64,000 bases of DNA from Enterococcus saccharolyticus subsp. saccharolyticus (GCF_029023825.1 NZ_CP118957.1:2255794-2319793); one strand, 5' to 3'. Shown: positions 8,201-17,405, numbered from the stretch's first letter. Notes: a model not told the origin generated them from the sequence alone. Numbers and translations: made by a program.

Positions 8201-10414
8201 CTATCCTTTCACACGATGGACGCTGTAAACATCCGGTACTTGTTTCAATTTATCTGTAATGGTTTGCAGGTGAGACAGATTTTGGATTGAAACAGAGAGA
8301 CGAATGGTTGCTTGTTTGTCTTTATCTGAACGTGCTGTCACGCCAAGAAGTTTTTTCGATTGAGAACTAATGACTTGTAGCACATCATTTAATAATCCTG
8401 AACGATCATAGCCATGAATTTCTAAATCGGCGGCATATTCTTTTTGATTGCTTGCTGTGTCTTCCCATTCTACTTCAATCAAACGATTTTCATATTCGGG
8501 CGCATTCGTCACATTAGGACAATCCGCACGATGAATAGAAATACCGCGCCCTTTCGTAATATAGCCCACGATAGCATCACCTGGTACCGGATTACAACAA
8601 CGACTCATTCGAATCAATAAGTTTTCCACACCTTGAATCACAACGCCACCTTCATGGCGAATTTTCATCTTTTCTGGCTCTTTTTTCGCCGGTTGGTTCA
8701 TGATCTCTTGCATACGTTGTTTATCTTTTTCGATTTGTTGCTCACGACGTTCTTCTTCAGTTAATCGATTGGCTAAAGTAGTTGGACTAACTTCACCATA
8801 ACCAACTGCTGCAAATAAATCATCTTCTGTATGGTAATTATAGCGTTGCAATGCTTCTTGCATTTTAGCTTTAGAGAGCATTTCTTTAGGAACAAAACCT
8901 AAATCTTGCAACGCTTTGACTACTGCTTCGTGGCCTTTTTCGATGTTTCCTTCACGATCTTGTGTTTTAAAGAAACGTTTGATTTTATTTTTCGCTTTGC
9001 TTGTTGCGACTAATTTTAACCAGTCACGACTTGGTCCAGATGAATTAGCCGAAGTCATAATCTCTACAATATCGCCTGTTTTCAACTTATAGTCCAATTG
9101 AACCATTTTGCCATTCACTTTGGCTCCAACTGTCTTACTTCCAATATCGGTATGAATATTATAAGCAAAATCAAGCGGACCAGATCCTTTTGGTAATTCA
9201 GAGACATCTCCTTTTGGTGTAAAGACATAGACCTTATCACTAAAGATATCTCCTTTAACCCCTTCCATAAACTCAGAAGCATCAAAGCTTTCATCTTGTA
9301 GCTCTAAAATTTCTTTAAACCAACCAACCTGTTGAGTCATGGCATCTGGTTTGATTTCTTCGGTGTGTCCTTCTTTGTATGCCCAGTGAGCCGCAACCCC
9401 AAATTCGGCAATTTCATGCATTTCATGGGTCCGAATTTGAATTTCGATTGGATTGCCATTCGGACCAATCACTGTCGTATGGATGGATTGATACATGTTT
9501 GCTTTTGGCATAGCAATATAGTCCTTGAAACGTCCCGGCATAGGTTTCCATCTCGTATGAATCGCACCTAAAACTGCATAACAGTCTTTGATAGAATCGA
9601 CAATTACACGAATAGCTAATAAATCATAAATCTCATCAAATTGTTTTTTCTTATCCACCATTTTGCGATAAATAGAATAAATATGTTTGGGACGACCATA
9701 AATTTCCGCATAAATATCGAGTTCTTCTGTCGCTAGACGAATTTCTTCAACTGTTCCTTCCACATACGCTTCACGTTCCTCACGTTTGGTTTGCATCAAG
9801 TGAACAATGCGATAATATTGATTTGGGTTTAAATAACGTAACGAACGGTCTTCTAGCTCCCATTTAATTCGACTAATCCCTAGACGATGTGCGAGAGGGG
9901 CATAAATTTCCATTGTTTCTTGGGCAATCCGTCGTTGCTTATCTTCACGCAAATGATTTAATGTCCGCATATTGTGCAAACGGTCGGCCAGTTTCACCAT
10001 GATTACGCGTAAATCTTGTGCCATTGCTAACAACATTTTGCGGTGATTTTCTGCTAATTGTTCCTCATGCGATTTGTACATAATTTTTCCTAATTTTGTA
10101 ACGCCATCAACCAGCATTGCCACATCAGGGCCAAATTCTGCTTTTAAATCTTCTAACGTTACATCTGTATCTTCGACAACGTCATGTAAAAAACCTGTCG
10201 CTACCGTATGAGGATCCATATGTAATTCTGCTAGAATTCCCGCAACTTGAATGGGGTGAATAATATAGGGTTCGCCAGATTTACGAAATTGTCCTTCGTG
10301 CGCTTTGGTTGCATAATCCAACGCTTTTTGGACAAACGCAACATGCTCTTTACTCATATAATAAGAGACAAGTTTTACCACTGTTGGGCCTGACATAATC
10401 GTTTCTTTAGCCAT
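8201..10414 (-). CDS. relA: Bifunctional (p)ppGpp synthetase/hydrolase (RSH)
   Basis: Makes and degrades the stringent-response alarmone (p)ppGpp. The 737-residue protein has the full RSH order. The hydrolase HD domain contains HDVVEDT. The synthetase domain has [13 protein letters not shown] and the EIQIRT segment. Then come a TGS domain starting VYVFTPKG, the Cys/His-rich conserved part (RCCNPVPGD...HRADCPN) and a C-terminal ACT domain. Both catalytic halves look intact. AAAGGAGG precedes the ATG. It has its own sigma-A promoter and a leader of about 105 bases that contains a terminator-like hairpin just before the ribosome site. Confidence 0.95.
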   Translation of the reverse strand: MAKETIMSGPTVVKLVSYYMSKEHVAFVQKALDYATKAHEGQFRKSGEPYIIHPIQVAGILAELHMDPHTVATGFLHDVVEDTDVTLEDLKAEFGPDVAMLVDGVTKLGKIMYKSHEEQLAENHRKMLLAMAQDLRVIMVKLADRLHNMRTLNHLREDKQRRIAQETMEIYAPLAHRLGISRIKWELEDRSLRYLNPNQYYRIVHLMQTKREEREAYVEGTVEEIRLATEELDIYAEIYGRPKHIYSIYRKMVDKKKQFDEIYDLLAIRVIVDSIKDCYAVLGAIHTRWKPMPGRFKDYIAMPKANMYQSIHTTVIGPNGNPIEIQIRTHEMHEIAEFGVAAHWAYKEGHTEEIKPDAMTQQVGWFKEILELQDESFDASEFMEGVKGDIFSDKVYVFTPKGDVSELPKGSGPLDFAYNIHTDIGSKTVGAKVNGKMVQLDYKLKTGDIVEIMTSANSSGPSRDWLKLVATSKAKNKIKRFFKTQDREGNIEKGHEAVVKALQDLGFVPKEMLSKAKMQEALQRYNYHTEDDLFAAVGYGEVSPTTLANRLTEEERREQQIEKDKQRMQEIMNQPAKKEPEKMKIRHEGGVVIQGVENLLIRMSRCCNPVPGDAIVGYITKGRGISIHRADCPNVTNAPEYENRLIEVEWEDTASNQKEYAADLEIHGYDRSGLLNDVLQVISSQSKKLLGVTARSDKDKQATIRLSVSIQNLSHLQTITDKLKQVPDVYSVHRVKG

Positions 10415-10433
10415 TGTAGGAACCTCCTTTGAG

Positions 10434-10460
10434 AAAAAAGGTCTGGACGAACGCCCAGAC
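10434..10460 (-). terminator. Attenuator-like hairpin in the relA leader
   Basis: Eight-base arms (10441-10448 and 10453-10460, one G-U pair, GTTC tetraloop in the RNA) are followed by C and six U (10439-10434), then directly by the relA ribosome site. It lies downstream of the relA promoter and so would end most transcripts before the gene unless it is overridden. Confidence 0.6.
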
Positions 10461-10524
10461 TCTTCTTGGTTATACTTGTATACAAGAGACCGATTGGGAA
10501 TTTCTATCCCTAAGTACCAGTTAT

Positions 10525-10553
10525 ATTATACAAATTTTCCGTGTTTTTTTCAA
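10525..10553 (-). promoter_or_regulatory. Sigma-A promoter of relA
   Basis: Leftward TTGAAA (10553-10548), 17 bases, perfect TATAAT (10530-10525). It is placed between rsmE and relA. Confidence 0.7.
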
Positions 10554-10583
10554 ACCTGTAAAACCAAAGTTATCAAGGAATTT

Positions 10584-11333
10584 TTACATTAATTCTAATT
10601 GATAACTCGCCGCACTTAATAAATAAAACGGCGCTGTTTCTGCTCGTAAAATACGAGGACCTAAGCCACAAAGCTGTCCATTCATCGCAACCAATGTTTC
10701 AATTTCTTGAGGAGCAAGTCCGCCTTCTGGTCCGAATATAGCCAATAAACGGGTACCTTTTTCCACCTTTTGCAAAATACGGGCAAGCTGCGCATGTTCT
10801 CCTTGTTTCGCAGATTCCTCATAGGCAACAACAATGACGTCATAGGTAGCTACTTTTTCTAAAAATTCTTTTTCGGTTGCCAAAAGCTCAACAATCGGGG
10901 TTACTTGACGGTGTGATTGTTCCGCTGCTTCTTGAGCAATTTTTTCTAAGCGTTGTTGTTTTTTTGCTAATTTTTTAGCATCCCATTTTACTACCGAGGT
11001 TTTGGCTGGAAAACCGATAAACCCTGCTGCGCCTAGTTCCGTTCCCTTTTGAACCACTAAATCTAATTTATCACCCTTTGGATACCCACTTGCAATTGTA
11101 ATCGAAATTGGTAGTTCTTTTTCTTGTTGCTCTTTTTCAATTTCTTTTAAGATAACACTAGCATCGGTAATCGCACTAATTTCAGCAATAATCGACAATT
11201 GATTTTGAAAGGCTAAATACACTTGTTGTCCAGTATTCATGCGCATGACACGGACCATATGATGGTAAGGTTCCCCCGTTACTTCATATTGTTCTTTAGG
11301 TGTATAGTTTTCAGCTAAAAAATATCGTTGCAT
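10584..11333 (-). CDS. rsmE: 16S rRNA (uracil(1498)-N3)-methyltransferase
   Basis: SPOUT-class, SAM-dependent methyltransferase acting on U1498 of 16S rRNA. The 249 residues start with a PUA-like N-terminal part. The C-terminal knot shows GPEGGLAPQE and LGPRILRAETA, the family signatures. Its start follows the prmA stop by one base, with the ribosome site inside the prmA end, so translation is coupled. Length and neighbours match the usual prmA-rsmE pair of Firmicutes. Confidence 0.94.
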   Translation of the reverse strand: MQRYFLAENYTPKEQYEVTGEPYHHMVRVMRMNTGQQVYLAFQNQLSIIAEISAITDASVILKEIEKEQQEKELPISITIASGYPKGDKLDLVVQKGTELGAAGFIGFPAKTSVVKWDAKKLAKKQQRLEKIAQEAAEQSHRQVTPIVELLATEKEFLEKVATYDVIVVAYEESAKQGEHAQLARILQKVEKGTRLLAIFGPEGGLAPQEIETLVAMNGQLCGLGPRILRAETAPFYLLSAASYQLELM

Positions 11334-11334
11334 C

Positions 11335-12282
11335 TTAATCTTCCTCAGGTTTCTTCAAAATGATGGCATACCAATCTTTTTGTTGGAATACTTGATCTAC
11401 TTCAAACCCTTGTGCTTCCAAGGCATCGATGACCATTTGTTTTTTCTCATGAATAATTCCCGAAACAATTAAGGTACCCTCTTGTTTTAATAAACGCCAT
11501 GCATCAGGGACCATTAACACAATAATATCCGCTAAAATATTGGCAACAATGATATCTGCTGGCGTGTCTATGCCTTTCAATAAATCATTGGCACTCACTT
11601 GCACATCACTAGCAATGGCATTTAAATCCATATTTTCTTGTGCTGCTTGTACAGCCACATCATCTAAATCAAACGCATGAACTTCATCCGCGCCTAAATA
11701 TTTACTCGCAATACTTAAAACACCTGAACCCGTTCCAACGTCCAAGACTGTTTCGCCTCCACGCAAGGTCACTTCCAAAGCCTGTAAGGTTAAACGTGTC
11801 GTTGGATGCGTGCCTGTTCCAAAAGCCATTCCTGGATCTAAAGTAATAATTTTTTCGTCGGTATGTTGTGGTGTATATTCTTCCCAACTTGGGACAATCG
11901 TCAAATAACGTGAAATATGCACTGGATGATAATATTTTTTCCAAGCAGTTGCCCAATTTTCTTCCGCTACTTCGCTCACTGTTAATTCATTTTTACCGAT
12001 TGCCAAACCATATTCTGGCAATTTTGCCACTTCTTCACGAATAAATGGTAAAATTTCTGGTAAAAAAATAGTTTCTGGAAAATACGCTGCAACGTAGGCC
12101 CCTTCTTTTAAAGAGGTAATTGTTTCTTTATCCAAGATTTCACCGTATTCGTCACTTTGGAAGTTTTCAATATCTAGGGCATCTTCAATTGCGACACCAC
12201 TTGCGCCGGCTTCCATCAAAATATTTGCGATTGCTTCAACTGCTTCACTAGCAGTCTCGATTTTTACTTCATTCCACTTCAT
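11335..12282 (-). CDS. prmA: Ribosomal protein L11 methyltransferase
   Basis: Trimethylates amino groups of ribosomal protein L11. The 315-residue protein has the N-terminal L11-binding region and a Rossmann SAM domain with DVGTGSGVLSIA (about residue 180). The preceding DPGMAFGTGTHPTT and the VANILADI motif are PrmA signatures. It starts 13 bases after the DUF3013 gene with AGGAG. It is probably co-transcribed with mpg, the DUF3013 gene and rsmE. Confidence 0.95.
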   Translation of the reverse strand: MKWNEVKIETASEAVEAIANILMEAGASGVAIEDALDIENFQSDEYGEILDKETITSLKEGAYVAAYFPETIFLPEILPFIREEVAKLPEYGLAIGKNELTVSEVAEENWATAWKKYYHPVHISRYLTIVPSWEEYTPQHTDEKIITLDPGMAFGTGTHPTTRLTLQALEVTLRGGETVLDVGTGSGVLSIASKYLGADEVHAFDLDDVAVQAAQENMDLNAIASDVQVSANDLLKGIDTPADIIVANILADIIVLMVPDAWRLLKQEGTLIVSGIIHEKKQMVIDALEAQGFEVDQVFQQKDWYAIILKKPEED

Positions 12283-12294
12283 CTTGTTTACTCC

Positions 12295-12774
12295 TTAATA
12301 ACTTGGGTAAGGTAAATAACCTTTTTGCCCATATTTTGCGATTGCTTGTTCGAATGCTTCATCTGAAAAGTCCAACTCAAAAAATTCATCGTCGTTTTCT
12401 TCAGATAAGAAATCTAACAAATCACTTTGTCCTTGGTCTAATACTTCTTGTAAATAATCCACTAAACCATCAATCACGGCTTGCTCAATGCCTTTTTTGC
12501 CTTCATAAGGAATCACTGCTAAATAATCTTCTTCCTCAAATCGTGATTTTTCTGGATGATAAAATAAAATACCATCCTCAAATTCGATCACTTCTTCTTC
12601 AGACGCCACACCTTCTGCATCATCAATGACAGATCCAGTTGTGTTCTCTGCAAATAAACGAATCACTAACTCAATCGTGTGGTTTTTAGCGTCCCAATCA
12701 ATTGCTGTGTCATATTCGGTTATTTTTTTTGTTAATTGTTTGTCTAAGTACGTAATCATTGTTTCTTTTGCCAT
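12295..12774 (-). CDS. DUF3013 family protein
   Basis: A 159-residue acidic cytosolic protein of unknown function. Its sequence start MAKETMITYLDKQL and the Asp/Glu-rich second half fit the DUF3013 family of lactobacillales, which usually sits beside prmA. The ATG at 12774 follows AAGGGG. An upstream in-frame start at 12885 would run through the mpg gene in another frame and has no ribosome site. The start overlaps the end of mpg by 19 bases. No catalytic motif is visible. Confidence 0.75.
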   Translation of the reverse strand: MAKETMITYLDKQLTKKITEYDTAIDWDAKNHTIELVIRLFAENTTGSVIDDAEGVASEEEVIEFEDGILFYHPEKSRFEEEDYLAVIPYEGKKGIEQAVIDGLVDYLQEVLDQGQSDLLDFLSEENDDEFFELDFSDEAFEQAIAKYGQKGYLPYPSY

Positions 12775-13409
12775 GCGTTTTTCCCCTTTTCTACCCAGCC
12801 AAAGTCTGGATCGATCTCTTTTTTGCGAATATTTGTAAGATATGGATTGCCACTTGCAACAAACCGTAACGGCATATCGGTCCATTCTCCTTTATTCGGA
12901 ATACCAATTCTTGGTAAAGTTTCAATTTTTTTAGGTGTTCGTTTTTTCTCAGGAACTAGATGAAGGGAACTCGTAAAAATAGATTGGCCGTAAAGCTCTT
13001 TAGTAATGCCTAGTGCCGCTACTAATTTACCTGGTCCATTGGATAAATCTTTCCCTGAACGACCACGATTTTTTTCCATTTGCGCAATGCCTTCGACTGG
13101 TTCAATACCACGAATCATGACTCCCTGTGGCATGCCTTCTGGTTGCGTCACCATATTTAAAATCAAATGCGTGTGCATCGTGTACAAATAGATGGTTCCT
13201 GGTTGTTGGTACATCGCTTTTAGACGTGGTGTATGACGCATACCATAACTATGTGCCGCTTGATCGTCTGGTCCAAGATACGCTTCACAATCCACAATAT
13301 AACCACCTAGTATCCCTGTTGGTGTTTCATGTTCCAAGTACATACCAATCAAATAACGTGCAATTTCCACTGTTGATTTTGTATTAAAAATTTGTTTTGT
13401 TTCTTCCAT
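12756..13409 (-). CDS. mpg: 3-methyladenine DNA glycosylase (AAG/MPG family)
   Basis: Removes alkylated purines and hypoxanthine from DNA as the first step of base excision repair. The protein of about 217 residues has the AAG-family signatures VDCEAYLGPDDQAAHSYG near the N-terminus, YLYTMHTHLILNMVT and SNGPGKLVAALGI. The catalytic Glu is in the VDCEAY segment. I chose the ATG at 13409 (AGGTGATGAA before it, family-like N-terminus). An in-frame ATG at 13436 with GGAG is possible. It is divergent from rarA across a short promoter region. Confidence 0.9.
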   Translation of the reverse strand: MEETKQIFNTKSTVEIARYLIGMYLEHETPTGILGGYIVDCEAYLGPDDQAAHSYGMRHTPRLKAMYQQPGTIYLYTMHTHLILNMVTQPEGMPQGVMIRGIEPVEGIAQMEKNRGRSGKDLSNGPGKLVAALGITKELYGQSIFTSSLHLVPEKKRTPKKIETLPRIGIPNKGEWTDMPLRFVASGNPYLTNIRKKEIDPDFGWVEKGKNAWQKKQ

Positions 13410-13532
13410 TTCATCACCTATTGCCATCATACACAATTCTCCGCTTCGTTGCTATTCTTAATACTTTTTTGTAGCGAAAAGTCCTGCTTTTCTCTATGCT
13501 ATATGTAGAAGAAAGAGGAAGGAGTGTGTCTC

Positions 13533-14810
13533 ATGCAACAACCACTTGCTTATCGCATGCGCCCACGTACATTAGATGAAGTTGTTGGTCAACGACAACT
13601 CGTAGGTGAAGGAAAAATTATTCGACGCATGGTTGAGGCAAAAATGTTATCTTCCATGATTTTGTATGGACCACCAGGAACCGGAAAAACCAGTATCGCC
13701 AGTGCGATTGCCGGTTCCACACGCTATGCTTTTCGTATGTTAAATGCCGCTACGGATACGAAGAAAGATTTACAAATTGTTGCCGAAGAAGCCAAAATGA
13801 GTGGCACAGTTATTTTACTGTTAGATGAAGTCCATCGCTTGGATAAAACCAAACAAGATTTCTTGTTGCCTCATCTTGAAAGTGGCAAAATTATTATGAT
13901 TGGTGCTACGACGGAGAACCCGTATATCACTATTAACCCTGCGATTCGTAGTCGCACGCAAATTTTTGAAGTCTTTCCTTTGCAAGAAGCAGACATTTTA
14001 CAAGCCATCGACCAAGCCTTACATGATAAAGAACGAGGCCTCGGTGAATTTCCAGTCACACTTGCAGAAGATGCTCGTTTGCATTTATCGCGAGCAACCA
14101 ATGGTGATTTACGCAGTGCCTTAAATGGATTAGAATTAGCCGTGAAATCAACACCCCCTCAAGAAGATGGGGCCATTCAATTAACACGTGCAATTATTGA
14201 AGAATGTGTCCAGCGAAAAGCGCTAACGCATGACAAAGATGGTGATGCTCATTATGATGTCATTTCTGCTTTTCAAAAATCGATTCGAGGCAGTGATGTC
14301 GATGCCGCCTTGCACTATTTAGGTCGTTTAGTCGAAGCAGGTGATTTAGCGATTATCTGTCGCCGCTTAATGGTTATCGGGTATGAAGATGTTGGATTAG
14401 CCAATCCAAATGCTGCTTCGCGAACTGTAAATGCGGTATTAGCTGCCGAACGACTAGGACTTCCCGAAGCACGGATTCCACTCGCACAAGTTGTTGTTGA
14501 TTTATGTTTATCGCCCAAATCCAATAGTGCGCATGTCGCATTGGATAAAGCCATTGCCGATATTCGCAATGGCAAAGCAGGCGATGTACCAAATCATTTA
14601 CGCGATGCCCACTATAAAGGCGCCGCAGAATTAAATCGTGGGATTGGTTATCAATACCCGCATGATTTTGACCAAGCATGGGTGAAACAGCAATATTTAC
14701 CCGATAAATTAAAAGACAAACACTATTATCAACCCAAAATGACGGGCAAGTATGAACAAGCGCTCGCCATGCGTTATCAACAACTCCAAGAGTGGAAAAA
14801 ACATAAATGA
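13533..14810 (+). CDS. rarA: Replication-associated recombination protein RarA (MgsA)
   Basis: AAA+ ATPase that works at stalled replication forks, interacting with SSB. The 425 residues hold Walker A GPPGTGKTS (about 48), Walker B LLLDEVHRLD and the ATTENP sensor-1 segment. The C-terminal tetramerisation part has the conserved MVIGYEDVGLANP and HYKGAAELNRGIGYQYPHD. The ATG at 13533 follows AAGGAG by eight bases; a GTG nine bases upstream is less likely. rarA next to the 6S RNA gene matches the Bacillus subtilis neighbourhood. Confidence 0.94.
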   Translation: MQQPLAYRMRPRTLDEVVGQRQLVGEGKIIRRMVEAKMLSSMILYGPPGTGKTSIASAIAGSTRYAFRMLNAATDTKKDLQIVAEEAKMSGTVILLLDEVHRLDKTKQDFLLPHLESGKIIMIGATTENPYITINPAIRSRTQIFEVFPLQEADILQAIDQALHDKERGLGEFPVTLAEDARLHLSRATNGDLRSALNGLELAVKSTPPQEDGAIQLTRAIIEECVQRKALTHDKDGDAHYDVISAFQKSIRGSDVDAALHYLGRLVEAGDLAIICRRLMVIGYEDVGLANPNAASRTVNAVLAAERLGLPEARIPLAQVVVDLCLSPKSNSAHVALDKAIADIRNGKAGDVPNHLRDAHYKGAAELNRGIGYQYPHDFDQAWVKQQYLPDKLKDKHYYQPKMTGKYEQALAMRYQQLQEWKKHK

Positions 14811-14840
14811 GAAACGCTTACATTTAATTGAACTTCTCTA

Positions 14841-14869
14841 TTGCTACTTTTTCATCCTTGTGCTACTAT
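14841..14869 (+). promoter_or_regulatory. Promoter of the 6S RNA gene
   Basis: TTGCTA (14841-14846), 17 bases, TACTAT (14864-14869) with an extended -10 TG at 14861. The expected start at about 14875 matches the base of the 6S closing stem. Confidence 0.8.
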
Positions 14870-14874
14870 GGAAA

Positions 14875-15076
14875 TGGGAAATCTGTGATGTACGAGTTAT
14901 CCCTATTTAGTGTTGACCGAACATTTTTATTGATATCTTGGGATCTGTCCGGTGTTATAGTTGGTAACAAGCCTTGTCATTTGGTAGTTCGAAAACTATA
15001 ACCGTAGAACCCACCTGCTACACTTTGCGGGATCAATACTCCGGGACAATAAACGGCATCGACGGATCTTACCCAT
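14875..15076 (+). ncRNA. ssrS: 6S RNA
   Basis: A transcript of about 200 bases that mimics an open promoter and sequesters the housekeeping RNA polymerase. The 5' end (ATGGG...GATG from 14874) pairs with the 3' end (CATC...CCCAT, ending 15076) to form the long closing stem. The interior is predicted to form the large central bubble. It has its own promoter, a perfect T-tailed terminator 16 bases further on, no ORF, and the conserved position beside rarA. I identify it from structure and neighbourhood, not from a covariance search. Confidence 0.8.
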
Positions 15077-15091
15077 TAATTTTCAATTGGA

Positions 15092-15121
15092 CCTTTTGTC
15101 TTCTAGACAAAAGGTTTTTTT
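15092..15121 (+). terminator. 6S RNA terminator
   Basis: Perfect nine-base stem CCTTTTGTC/GACAAAAGG with a five-base loop and seven T. Confidence 0.85.
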
Positions 15122-15131
15122 GTATAAATCA

Positions 15132-15157
15132 AAACCTCCAGTGTGAACTGGAGGTTT
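15132..15157. repeat. Hairpin at one end of the IS200-like element
   Basis: Perfect 11-base arms AAACCTCCAGT/ACTGGAGGTTT around GTGA. It may serve as the IS end recognised by TnpA and also as a terminator. Confidence 0.6.
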
Positions 15158-15260
15158 GTTCTTCGGCTGAAAGCCTCTTTTACCGGCCATAGCCTAAAAG
15201 GCTTCCTGAACGGTTTCCCACTTGCACCACTTTTACTCACTGATCCTTAAAGAATCTCTT

Positions 15261-15734
15261 TCACTTCTTCTTGTTTTTTTGTCCTGTAAACGGATCATAC
15301 TCTTCAAACAATGTTAGCTGATCTGCTACATAATCTTCTTGTACTTGATTCCGAATGTATTCTTCGATCTGCTTCTTATTTCTTCCTACTGTATCCACGT
15401 AATACCCTCTACACCAAAATTTTCGGTTCCCATACCGATACTTCAAATTCGCATGTCTGTCAAAAATCATTAAGCTACTCTTGCCTTTTAAATAGCCTAC
15501 AAAACCTGATACACTATATTTTGGTGGGATACTTACGAGTAAGTGGATATGATCTTTGCACGCATTTGCTTCGATGATCTCCACTCCTTTTCTTTCACAT
15601 AATGTTCGGATGATCTCACCTATACTTTTCTTATACTTTCCATAAATCACTTGTCGTCTATATTTTGGTGCAAAAACAATGTGGTACTTACATTTCCATG
15701 TCGTGTGTGATAAACTTTCATTAGCCTTTTTCAT
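15261..15734 (-). CDS. tnpA: IS200/IS605 family Y1 transposase TnpA
   Basis: HUH single-strand transposase that nicks and rejoins the IS ends through a tyrosine. With the ATG at 15734 (after AGGAGG) it has 157 residues, a full-length member. The HUH motif HIH is at His62/His64 and the catalytic tyrosine at Tyr126 in NKKQIEEYIRNQ, matching the spacing in IS608 TnpA. The frame is intact, so it may be active. A GTG nine bases upstream is a less likely start. Confidence 0.92.
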   Translation of the reverse strand: MKKANESLSHTTWKCKYHIVFAPKYRRQVIYGKYKKSIGEIIRTLCERKGVEIIEANACKDHIHLLVSIPPKYSVSGFVGYLKGKSSLMIFDRHANLKYRYGNRKFWCRGYYVDTVGRNKKQIEEYIRNQVQEDYVADQLTLFEEYDPFTGQKNKKK

Positions 15735-15834
15735 AATAGGCACCTCCTAAATTGATGGATGTGGTGGTCGGGAAACCAATTTCATCTTATCATTTTTGGG
15801 AGGCTTTTTTAATACCTCGCTGGAAGCTCTTTGG

Positions 15835-15856
15835 AACCCCCGGCTTAGCCAGGGGT
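15835..15856. repeat. Hairpin at the other end of the IS200-like element
   Basis: AACCCC..GGGGTT outer arms with an inner GGC-TTA-GCC, lying upstream of tnpA. It is typical of IS200 left ends. Confidence 0.55.
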
Positions 15857-15869
15857 TTTCAATACACAT

Positions 15870-15906
15870 AAAAAAACTGCTCCCTATCCAAATGATAGGA
15901 AGCAGT
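15870..15906 (-). terminator. Terminator of the psiE-like gene
   Basis: Thirteen-base arms with one mismatch (15876-15888 and 15894-15906) and seven T in the leftward direction. Confidence 0.8.
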
Positions 15907-15911
15907 CAGTA

Positions 15912-16337
15912 TTACATTTCTTTGTGTTCGTCTGCGTCTTTATTATGAAAGGCTTTGACTTTTTCTAAAACAAATAGCACAATCACTAAAATTAAAATTG
16001 CTAACGCTAAAAACAAGGTCTCCAATCCGCCACCATGAGCCAACAACAATTCACGAGAAATAGCTGTAATACTGATTAAAATCAAGTAGCGTACAGGAAT
16101 ATGGTGTCCATCTCTTACATAGCGTAACAACATCAAAATGATTTCTAATAAGATAAACAATGTCGCGACTTCTTCAATCAACGTATAGAGATCAGATAGT
16201 GAATGCAACGGAATTACTGCGGTAATTATATGATAGATTGCTTCACCCATCACTACAAGTATCACAAGGACTAAAAAGCCCAACATAACATCTACCACAG
16301 AACTAACAATATTGTCAAAACGATTAAAACCTTTCAT
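15912..16337 (-). CDS. psiE: PsiE-family membrane protein
   Basis: A 141-residue protein with four membrane helices. The family is named from the phosphate-starvation-inducible PsiE of E. coli; its function is unknown. The conserved loop with R-x-G-H-H-I-P-x-R-Y followed by I-x-x-T-A-I-x-R (about residues 75-95) is visible. The start is the ATG at 16337 after AAGGTGG. It is a single gene with its own terminator, divergent from the small membrane protein at 16487. Confidence 0.8.
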   Translation of the reverse strand: MKGFNRFDNIVSSVVDVMLGFLVLVILVVMGEAIYHIITAVIPLHSLSDLYTLIEEVATLFILLEIILMLLRYVRDGHHIPVRYLILISITAISRELLLAHGGGLETLFLALAILILVIVLFVLEKVKAFHNKDADEHKEM

Positions 16338-16431
16338 CAAAGACCACCTTTTACTTTATTAATTGTATGCTGTTCATTATATATAAAAATAACGAAAAAA
16401 TCCGTAATGATTACTTGGGTTTCAAAAAAAA

Positions 16432-16460
16432 TTGCAGGAATCCTAAAACTCACCTATACT
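16432..16460 (+). promoter_or_regulatory. Promoter of the small membrane protein gene
   Basis: TTGCAG, 17 bases, TATACT. It ends 26 bases before the start codon at 16487. Confidence 0.7.
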
Positions 16461-16486
16461 TTACAGTAAGTGGAAGGAGTGTAACA

Positions 16487-16756
16487 ATGACAATTTTCTT
16501 ATTAATTTTGATGGCCGTTGTATTAATTTTCCTCGGTATCACTTTAATGAAACAAACCGTATTTTTCTCCCTCATCGAAAATAATGAAAAAAATAGTCGT
16601 TTTCTAAAAACGTATGGTCTGATTTATCTTGTCTTAGGTGTCATCAGTGCCTTGCTAGCAACAGTTAACCAAATGTTATTTATTTTGGCTTTTATTGCAG
16701 TCATGATGCTTGTATCCGCACTATTTAGCATTCAGTTTTCAAAAAAAATGCGCTAA
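16487..16756 (+). CDS. Small membrane protein, three helices
   Basis: An 89-residue protein that I do not recognise. It has three hydrophobic helices (about 3-20, 39-57, 62-82) and ends in a basic SKKMR. The ATG at 16487 follows GGAAGGAG; the longer frame from 16367 has no ribosome site and covers the promoter. It is followed 76 bases later by the universal stress protein gene. A possible separate -10 (TACAAT) lies in that gap. Confidence 0.6.
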   Translation: MTIFLLILMAVVLIFLGITLMKQTVFFSLIENNEKNSRFLKTYGLIYLVLGVISALLATVNQMLFILAFIAVMMLVSALFSIQFSKKMR

Positions 16757-16832
16757 ATTCCAAGGTTTCTCTTTTCTTTTTTCTATGAAATAGCTTACAA
16801 TAGAAATAGAAGAACAGAAAGGACGTGGGGTT

Positions 16833-17303
16833 ATGTTACAACAATACAAACGAATTATGGTAGCAGTCGATGGTTCAAAGGAAGCAGAACTAGCGTTTCG
16901 CAAAGCAGTAAACGTGGCGCGAAGAAACCAAGCAGAGTTGTTATTGGTTCATGTTATTGATACTCGTGCGTTTCAAACAGTTACTTCTTTTGACACAGTC
17001 TTAGCAGAGCAAGCGACAGATTTGGCGAAAGAATCTTTAACAGAGTATGCCGAAACAGCAAAAAGTAATGGTGTACCCGCAGTCGAAACAATGATTGAAT
17101 ATGGTTCTCCTAAAGCAATTATTGCAAAACAATTACCTGCTGATAAAGAAGTCGATTTAATTATGTTAGGGGCAACAGGTTTAAATGCTGTTGAACGATT
17201 ATTTATTGGTTCTGTTTCAGAATATGTTATCCGTCATGCACCATGCGATGTATTAATCGTACGCACTGATTTAGACAATACTATCCCTAAAGAGGAAGAT
17301 TAA
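16833..17303 (+). CDS. Universal stress protein (UspA family)
   Basis: A 156-residue cytosolic UspA-fold protein. The N-terminus has the beta-strand IMVAVDGSKEAELAF. The C-terminal G-x-x-G-(9x)-G-S pattern (GATGLNAVERLFIGSVSEYV) marks the ATP-binding subtype, so it probably binds ATP and dimerises under stress. Target processes are unknown. AAAGGACG precedes the start, and a strong terminator follows five bases after the stop. Confidence 0.92.
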   Translation: MLQQYKRIMVAVDGSKEAELAFRKAVNVARRNQAELLLVHVIDTRAFQTVTSFDTVLAEQATDLAKESLTEYAETAKSNGVPAVETMIEYGSPKAIIAKQLPADKEVDLIMLGATGLNAVERLFIGSVSEYVIRHAPCDVLIVRTDLDNTIPKEED

Positions 17304-17307
17304 AAAA

Positions 17308-17341
17308 AGCGTGTTGCCCTAAGGCAGCACGCTCTTTTTTT
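17308..17341 (+). terminator. Terminator of the universal stress protein gene
   Basis: Eleven-base stem with one G-U pair (17308-17318 with 17323-17333), followed by C and seven T. Confidence 0.85.
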
Positions 17342-17405
17342 GGGAGTTTTTATCCCAGGGGTTATTGTGAAAGATGAATACTCACCTTTAGCACCGATTA
17401 TCCAC

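Larger units (their letters stand above)
15130..15860 (-). mobile_element. IS200/IS605-type insertion sequence (tnpA only)
   Basis: A compact unit with one Y1 transposase gene and a hairpin at each side (15132-15157 and 15835-15856), as in the IS200 group, which moves as single-stranded DNA. No tnpB is present. Exact ends cannot be set because this group makes no target duplication. It sits between the 6S terminator and the psiE terminator without breaking a gene. Confidence 0.7.

Noticed and set aside
10415-10583. T-box or known riboswitch in front of relA
   Set aside because: No AGGGTGG-type T-box sequence, no specifier loop and no known ligand-riboswitch consensus could be seen. It was kept only as an unassigned attenuator-like leader.
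15130-15860. IS605-type element with a TnpB/omega-RNA guide system
   Set aside because: Only tnpA is present. No tnpB reading frame and no room for one between the hairpins.
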